Below, one piece after another: positions 56,918 to 64,000 of a DNA stretch of 64,000 nt (its first letter is position 1; the number at the start of each line of letters is the position of its first letter). Below the pieces are notes generated by a model. The model was not told where the DNA came from. It did no database searches and was given only the letters and a program-made list of their open reading frames with translations. The position numbers and the translations under genes are program-made. The stretch covers positions 9,142,316 through 9,206,315 of the forward strand of contig NC_134955.1 of the NCBI RefSeq assembly GCF_965638725.1, read 5' to 3'. This DNA comes from Aptenodytes patagonicus (Eukaryota > Chordata > Aves > Sphenisciformes > Spheniscidae).

Positions 56918-58905
56918 ACACATTAGCCAGTTCTGAAATGGTAGTGACCTCCTTTGGGTTCCTGCTCCAGCCTGTCCTTGAGGCGGCGGAAGCTCCCTGC
57001 CTGGTGCACCGATCCTGGCAGCCTCCGCAGGGACCTCTGGCTCCCTAGGCAGAGCTTTAACCCCATCCACGCCCCGTTTCTGAACTGGCTTCACAAACTG
57101 CAGACAGGACTATAAACAATCGCCCCATTTCCACAGAGATGTCGTTATTCCAGTAAAACTGAAACCCATTCTTCCACTACATCCTCTTTACATTGGTAGT
57201 TTCACAAAACACATACTGCCCCCTTCATATTCAAAGTGGACTTCCTGATGCACAAGTTCAAATCCCAGCTATCATCTATCATCTTAATTCTTCTGGGACA
57301 AATAAAGTATCATGCAACATACCATATGTGGATATTTCAGCAGAGCTCTTTAGAGTCATGTCCTGTCTAACCAGTGTGATCAATGGTTATTTTATTTTTG
57401 TATATTTAGAATAATACATGACAAACCTCCACCTGGGTGCACTACCTAAACAAAAAATAGACACTGGGAGTCAATTCCCTATGCGACTTGGGCCATTTAT
57501 ATACCCTGGGGTATCTGAGAGATCTGCAGAGGAATCTCAGACACAGCATGTAATCTATAGGAGACTCACGGCAGCTTGTAGCCATGCACGATATCCCAGA
57601 ATGCGAACTGGCACTAGGCATGTACTTCAGCACCTGAAATGTCTCCTAAAGATCGGTGCAAATCAAATGTATGATGTATCCCTATTCCCCCAGTATGCTG
57701 GATGCCAAGTGACCTTTATTCTCTCAGGACTGTATTAAGCAGTACTAGGTGAAAGTCATCTACACTTTAAAAATGCTTAAAAAATGAGATCCCATTCCAG
57801 ATTAGGCACACAAAGGAGAGACCTATCTCTATACCTATCTATAACTTCCAGAATGCTGACCTATGAAATACGAAATACTTGTAAGGCTATCAATCAGACA
57901 CTATTAAAATATTCTGCTTAAAAACACTTTTAGTAAAGATACCTCATCAGTTAAAGTAGGGATATTATTTAAAAAATACTGCCCAAACTAGAATAAATTA
58001 ATTAGCCAGGATTTGGATGATAGAAACATTAAGAGTTGAACCATTATTCAAAAGTAATACAAGCATGCAGATGATCAAAACTAATTTGAGTCGTCAACTT
58101 TATTAAAGGCAGTGTGGGTCTTTATCAGGTTCGTTGTGCTCAGTGCTGTGGAAACTCAGAAGCAGGTGCCACGCCTGCTCTGGTTATTAGACTCAATAAC
58201 TAAGCCTAGTCATTATTTGGTCAGGTTTGTAGGTGAAATGTAAGACAAAAAGGAGGTTTGTGTACAGCAGTCTTACTAACTTAGGGAATTTAGGTAAGTT
58301 TTTAAAAGATGCTTTTATCTCTGTGAATTATGGTGGGTATAATGATAATAAGGTGATGTGACTAATAATTCAACCTTTATTGATAAAAGGTTGAAACTAC
58401 TAGTGCTTTCAATATCTTCTACATAAGTTATATAAAACCTATATCAGAAACATTTCCCAAATGTTTAGTGATCCGAAACAAAAAACAGGTTATGGATAGA
58501 ATCACACTATGTATGTCAGTTCTGATGCAAATGTGTAAAACTCAAGAGTATAGAGCCAAGAGATGCAAAGGCTGTCCTGCAAGCTCGCAATATTCTCCCA
58601 AGCCTTGGATTGTGACTTTAATTCCTGCGAATTGCCTGGTAATTCCACAGCAGAATTAAGCTTTTTCAGCTTTTGCAGAAGGGGAGGAACTCCCACTCCC
58701 CAGCCAGTGAAGCTGAATTCATCAAGATTTGTTCTACTGAGGAACGAAAAATATTCATAGGGAATTTCCAGGACAACAAAAATAGCATCTGCTATTTTTT
58801 AAGCACAGCAACTGTCTGGAGTGGCATTCTTTAGTCTATACATCCTTTGAGTTCCTTATCAATTGCTCGTTTTTCCTAGTTACCTTCCCATATATTGGCA
58901 AACCT

Positions 58906-59047
58906 CACCATCCCTGGAGGTATTTCAAAGACATGTAGATGTGGTGCTTAGGGACATGGTTTAGTGGTGGACTTGGCCATGCCAGGTTAACGGTTGGACT
59001 TGATGATCTTAGTCTTTTCCAACCTAAACGATTCTATGATTCTATGA
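58906..59047 (+). mobile_element. CR1 LINE 3' end, well preserved
   Basis: The sequence runs CACCATCCCTGGAGGTATTT, AGACATGTAGATGTGGTGCT, TAGGGACATGGTTTAGTGGT, GGACTTG, then GGTTAACGGTTGGACTTGAT, and ends ACGATTCTATGATTCTATGA. This is the standard 3' end of avian CR1 including the terminal 8-bp ATTCTATG repeat. It is severely 5'-truncated with no coding part. It differs little from the consensus as I remember it, apart from a small loss in the GATGATCTTAGTCTTTTCC segment, so it is probably a relatively recent insertion. Confidence 0.95.
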
Positions 59048-60330
59048 AAACTCCAAGGTTGCCATGAATATTCAATGAGTCTCCAAAGTTTGTGTAAATG
59101 ATTTCTAAATACAAAACACTGCAAACACCAAATATCGCTGTTAAGGCCCCTTTTTCTGTTTCCGTATTTATTGCTAAAACCTCATTTGTAATATTTGGGC
59201 TGAATGAGTGTTTCACTGACAGCAGAGCAACGGCTCTTCTTGCTAAACAGTGTCCACACTAGGAAGGCACTCAGTGGTATGATCAATAAATCAATATGAC
59301 TTTTTTCATGCTGCAGATTATTTATTTAAACTCTTGAAGCATAAAACACTACCTCCAGTCCTGGTGAACGGTATCTCATTTAGTTATTTTACATCAGGGA
59401 CGAGACTTTACAAAACGCTGTACCATCAGGATGATTCACACGTTCTAATGTAAACACCACACAACACAGCGCCGTAGTACCAGCCTCAACTTTCTCATTA
59501 GCAGAGTAATCATCTCAGCTCTCTTTTCCTGGCACTTCAAAACTCCATTACTGGTTGTCAGACTGTATTTCTCCAAAGAAATGTTTATCTTGAATTACTC
59601 AACGACTTTTAGAGTAATAAAAAGCTCTTAATTACATTCTAGCCAGTACTGTTATGTAGCAATAAGAGGCCATCCATGAAGCCTTCTCTCAAAACCCTGC
59701 AGCTCTTATTAAATGTCTTTAGAAAATATTTAACCCAAATAGTTGTGAACCTAAGTGTTTTCTAAACTTCTATACCCAGTGAACACTTAGCATAAGCCAC
59801 AGAGAAAAAGAAGTTTGCTTGTGGATTTCTTTTTCCCTTGACTTTTTTTCCTTAGCTTTCATTTTAGCCTTTGAAATATTGGGAAAGTCAAGCTATGTTC
59901 CTGTTGGTCTGCCAGAGCTGTCGCATTGGAAATTTCTTACTCTCTAGCTGAAAAAGCGTGCAATACATTGGTAAAACCAAGTCATTGTTTGTTACTTAAC
60001 TGGAGTATGAGCTAAGGTGGTATTAAGACAACCTAAGCAACAGGCCACCAGCACCTGGTCAGGAACTTCTGTCCTACCTCTGACCAGATTTCACTCCCAA
60101 TAAACCTAAACCAAGTCTATTATTTGAACTCTTCCAGGAAAAAGGACTAGGTAAGAATTTACACTTTTAAGAGGGGGGGAGGAAGGAGTAGAAAATACTC
60201 CTTTTAGGTGGAAGGAGGAAAAAAAACCCTCATTCTTTCCACATGGTATAGTCCTGGCGTGGCAGACACCTACCGCATACAGGCACAAGCGCACCTGGGA
60301 ACACCTGACTAAAGGTGGCCAGCTACTCCT
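59048..60330. other. Intergenic DNA upstream of the EIF3M CpG island
   Basis: AT-leaning sequence with no recognisable gene or repeat. GC content rises abruptly after about 60330. Confidence 0.7.
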
Positions 60331-61130
60331 ACCTCCCTCGCACAGGCGGGCGCTCAGGCGACCCGCCCGGCGGCAGCCGGCACGGCACCCTGCCGCCGAG
60401 GCACTGCCCGCTGCCGCCCAGCGGACCGTGAGGTGGGATCCGGGTCCGGGCCAAGTCGCCCGGCCACGGCGGGGGCACCTCTGCCCCGCAGCAGAACTCC
60501 GCCGGCGAGGGCCCGGGGGGAACCGCTCGGGGACCGGGGCGACAGCGGGCCAGGCCGGAGGGGGTACGCGCCCTCCGAGGGGCCGGCAGCCGCGCAGCCG
60601 GCAGCGCCTGCCACCGTCGCCGCTCCCGCCGCCCTCACCTCGCCCCACCTCACCGCCAACGGCCGCAGCCGCCACCGCCCCGGGGCGGGAGGGGGCGCGA
60701 GATCCCGCCCGCCCCGCCCCCCAGCGGCGTGGCAGCGGAAGCGGGCGCCGCGCGGCGCCGGAAGCCGCTCTGCCTTTCCGGTGCGGGCGGCGTGCGCGGG
60801 CCGGCCGCGGGAGCCTCCGCCGCCATGAGCGTCCCGGCTTTTATCGACATCACGGAGGAGGATCAGGTCAGCGGCCGGGGCTCGGCGGGGAGCGGGTCGC
60901 GCGGGTGTCGGCGGCAGAGCGAGGGGGCCGGGCCCCGGCCCCTGGGGGGCGATCGCGGGGAGGGGAAGTAGGGCCGGGCCGGGCTGCGGCGGCCTGCGCG
61001 GGGTGGGGGCGGCGGGCCCGGCGGGGCAGGCGGAGCGGGGGCCCGGGCCCGTCCCTGTCAGGCCTGCCGCCTTGGCGGGGCCGCGCGTGCCTGTCCTGCC
61101 GAAGGCTGCCGTGCTCGCTGCGGACCCGGG
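60331..61130. promoter_or_regulatory. EIF3M: EIF3M CpG-island promoter
   Basis: A typical housekeeping CpG island spans the first exon. It shows no TATA box and has clustered GC boxes (CCCGCCC and CCCCGCCCC near 60705-60720), a GC palindrome CCGCCCCGGGGCGG (60675-60688), an ETS/GABP site CCGGAAG (60758-60764), a second ETS-type site on the other strand (TTTCCGG, 60775-60781) and a YY1-type CCGCCAT overlapping the start codon (60820-60826). A pyrimidine run CCTTTCC at 60773-60779 lies about 50 nt before the AUG and could be the transcription start of a 5'TOP-type mRNA. Long open frames on either strand here are composition artefacts. Confidence 0.75.
60825..60866 (+). CDS. EIF3M: EIF3M coding exon 1
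   Basis: EIF3M is the m subunit of eIF3, the large cytoplasmic complex that binds the 40S ribosomal subunit and recruits the pre-initiation complex to mRNA. This exon encodes the 14 residues MSVPAFIDITEEDQ. Compared with the human protein as I recall it, only Thr10 (Ser in human) differs. The ATG lies in an excellent initiation context (GCCGCCATGA). The exon ends CAG before a GTCAGC donor at 60867, phase 0. The frame is open upstream but has no in-frame ATG, so this start is chosen. The remaining exons are at 62377-62509 and 63903 onward. Confidence 0.97.
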
Positions 61131-62376
61131 TGTCCCTCCGTAAACTTGTGTGTGGCGCTTCCTGGGGAGATTTAAGGGGAGAATTGGAGAGACTGTACAC
61201 TGAAGGATAAGTCTGCGTGTGCAGTTTCCTTTCAAAGTTCTTCACCTCCCTAATACTTTGTTTTCATCTCTCCTCAGCAGAACTTTTTTTAGGGGAGGAA
61301 AACTAGTCCGGGTGTGGGCTGGAGCATTACTTGTCCGTCTTGGTTTTGCAGGAGTTTTGATACTACGGGCATGGGAACTGTGAATTTTGTCTTTGAGCTG
61401 CTGCTTTGTTTTGTCTTGGAATTTTAGGGTTTGTTGTTCCTAGTGTTTTTTAAGTGGTGTGTCTATATATAGCTGTACGCAATTGGAAATCTACAAGAAA
61501 TGCCTACACAACTACTAGCCTTCAGTCCAGTTTCCACTTGCCGTGATGTCTAGTAAATCACCGCCAAGTAGTCAGTCTGAAACATCTTCAGTACAGTAAG
61601 GGATTCTAAAGCATTCAGCTGCGTCTTATGGTACCGTAACGATTTGACACCGAACTCGATGTAAATTTTACACCTGGTGTTACAGTAGCATCCCGGTCAG
61701 AGTTCCCCTGTGCCAAAAGTTGTATGCCCTCATATAGATTGTCTCTGAAGGGTTATGGTTCTGCTGCTGAAAAGGTAGATTGTAAAGTTAACGCATAGGC
61801 CAGTCACTGGGGGAAAAGTATTTTCTTGGTGTAGGTTTAAATCCTGACAAGGTGAGGCAGGTCATAGGATTGTATTGGGAACGGTCTTTAACTCGGACTG
61901 TTAGTTCTGCCTTCTCTAAAGTGGTTTTGTTTATACCCTTTTTCTTTTCTGGTGAAAGCGCAACTAAATGGTGTTATTGTTTTGCCTGAAGTTTTCAAAG
62001 GGAGTAAAAGATAATAAAAATTCATAAAAAGAAGGCGTCTTTGTCACAAAAACTTACTAGGCCTGCTGTCCTCCAACCAGTGGTTGTAAGTGACCCGTTC
62101 CTACTGTGAGAAAGCTCATTCCGTTGTGTGATCTATTCAGTTACTGGCAAACCAGCCACAGCACGTGCACTGAGTTGGTGTTTGGGTTATGCCTTAAAGT
62201 GGGGGAGAGGGAGCGTTGTAGGATACGGGGTGGTAGGGAGAAGTGAGAGCTAGTGTGAGTGAGCGGTGGGGCAGAGGAGTGGTTGCAGAACAAAAATCTG
62301 TAGGAAATTTAATTACTTTGACTTTACTGTTCACAAAACAACTGTTACGTTTTATGTGTGTTGGGTTTTTTCTAAG
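60867..62376 (+). other. EIF3M: EIF3M intron 1
   Basis: The 1.5-kb intron is bounded by GT at 60867 and AG at 62375-62376, the latter preceded by the pyrimidine-rich GGGTTTTTTCTAAG. The first 260 bases are CpG island; the remainder is ordinary sequence. I saw no snoRNA boxes or mobile elements. Confidence 0.9.
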
Positions 62377-62509
62377 GCTGCAGAGCTTCGAGCTTACCTG
62401 AAATCCAAAGGAGCAGAAATCTCTGAAGAAAATGCCGAAGGTGGACTTCATGTGGACTTGGCACAGATCATTGAAGTTTGTGATGTGTGCCTGAAAGAGG
62501 ATGACAAAG
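62377..62509 (+). CDS. EIF3M: EIF3M coding exon 2
   Basis: The exon encodes AAELRAYLKSKGAEISEENA, continues through GGLHVDLAQIIEVCDVCLKE and ends DDK plus the first base of an Asp codon: 133 bases, entering in phase 0 and leaving in phase 1. Residues 15-58 are nearly identical to human EIF3M as I recall it, with Ala34 and Val48 as the visible differences (Ser and Ala in human). It belongs to the N-terminal helical region that precedes the PCI domain of the full-length protein of about 374 residues. Splice sites are TTTTCTAAG before and AAAG|GTTTGC after. Read-through past the donor hits a stop after four codons. Confidence 0.97.
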
Positions 62510-63902
62510 GTTTGCACCTTTAATTCTTGTCGTTTTTGCTAAACATACTGCCATCAGTGCTTTCAAACAGTAACGGTTGGCAGAATTTAGAGGTATGTTG
62601 CATGGCTTGCGTGTTAACACATGCATCCTTATAAAACTGAAAGTCCTTATTTCCATTGTTGCTGTGTAAAATTTGCATGTACTCTACCCCCTCCCTTCTC
62701 CAAACATCCAGCGCCCTTTAAAGAAGTCAGAAATCGAGCTGGACTGTGCTGATTATGAGGGCATAGCAAGTTGTACATAAAATAGGTTTTCTCTCTGGAA
62801 AAAAAGTATGATAAAAATAAGACTTACTGTCAGTTAATGGCTGTGATGCTGCAGATCAACAAAAATTAAGACTAGACATCTGTAAGTAGAAGTTTTAAGG
62901 CTGAAACATTAATTGATTAATATTGTCTGAAAACACTAGGATTTTCAGTAGTCAGTAACTCTTTTTGAGCTAGGACTGTAGATCCTTAGAAAATGCACTA
63001 ATATATTTTAATGACACTGGTAATGCTGCAGTAGCCTTAAATGGTCTTTCTGTGCCTCCTGTGCTCTGTAGCAATATACAAATTCCATTTAGCACTTACA
63101 TGTAACAAACCAGTTGCTAATATGAATGTGTGTGAAAGAATGCATGGTTCATCTAAGGAGGAGTCCTTAAGATTATTTTTCACGTTGCCTTCTGCTGTAG
63201 GCAAATGAACATGAAATACTGGAGAAGCTTATTGCTCTGCTGTTTGATGTTCAGCTGTAATTTCGGGGCATAAATAATATTTTCCATACGTAATGAATTT
63301 TGTTCTTATCCTATGCATAGCTGATATGTGGGCAGACTGTGAAAAGAAAACACAAAACCTGTCTGGTCCTGTTTGGAAAGGATGTAACACCATGCTGAAA
63401 ACAGGAGCTGAAGAGACTTTTGAACATACTTTGTTCTCGCAGGCATTTTCCCCGTGCTCTGGGTTTGCCATGTGCTCCTGGTGAAATGTTTAACTGTACT
63501 TGAGCACTAGGTGTTAGTATTCTCAGCGTAGAACCGTGGGGCAGTTTTCTGGGTGTGCAGGAGAAACACTGTTTTTTTAAGACCAAAACCTGAAGTTCCT
63601 CTGACTTCTCTTATGTGTTAACAGAGAATTCAGAGCAAGTGTGATATCAAATACCAAATTCTGTTTTGACCTTAGAGTGGTAATTCTTGCTTTACGTGGA
63701 GATGTGTTGGTGAAAGACCACATGAGCCAAACCTCTGGTACGTTCTGATGAATATCCAGATTGGTTATCTTGGCACTTTCTTTCTTTTACAGGTCTTGAT
63801 CATGCAAAATAATCATTTGCAGCAGAAAACTCTCCAGCACTAAATAGCTACTGATGATTACTGCTTGCAATTTTAAATAGCTGCATGTTTTGTTTTGTGC
63901 AG
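62510..63902 (+). other. EIF3M: EIF3M intron 2
   Basis: The intron is bounded by GTTTGC at 62510 and by TTTTGTGCAG ending at 63902. It is AT-leaning sequence without recognised repeats or RNA genes. The short open frames inside it (for example 63293-63484) are unsupported. Confidence 0.9.
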
Positions 63903-64000
63903 ATGTTGAGAGCGTAATGAACAGTGTAGTCTCTTTGCTTCTTATTCTGGAACCTGACAAACAAGAAGCGCTGATTGAAAGCCTGTGTGAGAAGTTAGTA
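63903..64000 (+). CDS. EIF3M: EIF3M coding exon 3 (cut by window end)
   Basis: The exon completes the split Asp codon and reads DVESVMNSVVSLLLILEPDK then QEALIESLCEKLV, residues 59-91. It matches the human protein without a visible difference as I recall it. The window ends inside the exon, before the expected KFREGE continuation. The rest of the gene, including the PCI domain that anchors eIF3m in the eIF3 core, lies beyond position 64000. Confidence 0.96.

Larger units (their letters stand above)
50601..58905. other. Intergenic DNA, no gene recognised
   Basis: AT-rich intergenic sequence. The longest open frame, 51614-52183 on the minus strand (189 codons), is rich in Tyr, Phe and Ile because of AT bias, shows no domain, and is judged fortuitous. 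53640-53770 has the GCCAGATTCTGAT ... GACATCAGTGGGATTACTTG pattern of an old amniote repeat, tentatively. Microsatellites at 56764-56785 and 56894-56917 are listed separately. Confidence 0.65.

Noticed and set aside
56690..56926. Open frame through CT and ATAC microsatellites
   Set aside because: Its length comes from the repeats reading as Ser-Leu and Tyr-Ile-His-Thr; not a gene.
60354..61235. 293-codon minus-strand and 260-codon plus-strand open frames across the EIF3M promoter
   Set aside because: They are CpG-island artefacts. The plus frame overlaps EIF3M exon 1 out of register and reads through the GT donor.

Overview
This window is nuclear DNA from a bird. Two genes are recognisable by their protein sequence: the first coding exon of WT1 (Wilms tumour transcription factor) on the minus strand near the left end, and the first three coding exons of EIF3M (translation initiation factor 3 subunit m) on the plus strand at the right end. 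WT1 and EIF3M are also neighbours in this head-to-head orientation on human chromosome 11p13, so the order is a conserved vertebrate synteny. The avian assignment rests on two CR1 LINE 3' ends (34736-34838 minus, 58906-59047 plus), the second with the typical ATTCTATG-type terminal repeat, on generally low repeat content, and on WT1 exon 1 lacking the long polyproline tract of mammalian WT1. I cannot name the species.

Layout: 1-3107 is the 5' part of WT1 intron 1 (exon 2 lies beyond position 1). 3108 to about 3960 is WT1 exon 1, including a frame open upstream of the AUG that matches the CUG-started extension known in mammals. About 3960-8720 is the WT1 promoter and a very long, GC-rich, CpG-dense upstream region, broken by short AT-rich blocks that look like non-coding regulatory elements. 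About 8750-60300 is an intergenic span of roughly 52 kb with ordinary base composition, no recognisable protein gene, two CR1 fragments, several decayed MIR-like SINE pieces, a few microsatellites and some short perfect palindromes. About 60330-61130 is the EIF3M CpG-island promoter. EIF3M exons are at 60825-60866, 62377-62509 and 63903 onward; exon 3 is cut by the window end at 64000.

The two genes do not form a functional pathway. WT1 is a tissue-restricted developmental zinc-finger regulator of kidney, gonad and mesothelium; EIF3M is a housekeeping translation factor. The intervening DNA is where WT1 distal control elements would be expected. I found no bacterial-type system, CRISPR array, tRNA or rRNA. 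The strongest observation is the apparent avian conservation of the non-AUG WT1 amino-terminal extension. The rest are candidate regulatory blocks and secondary-structure features that need cross-species alignment to judge.
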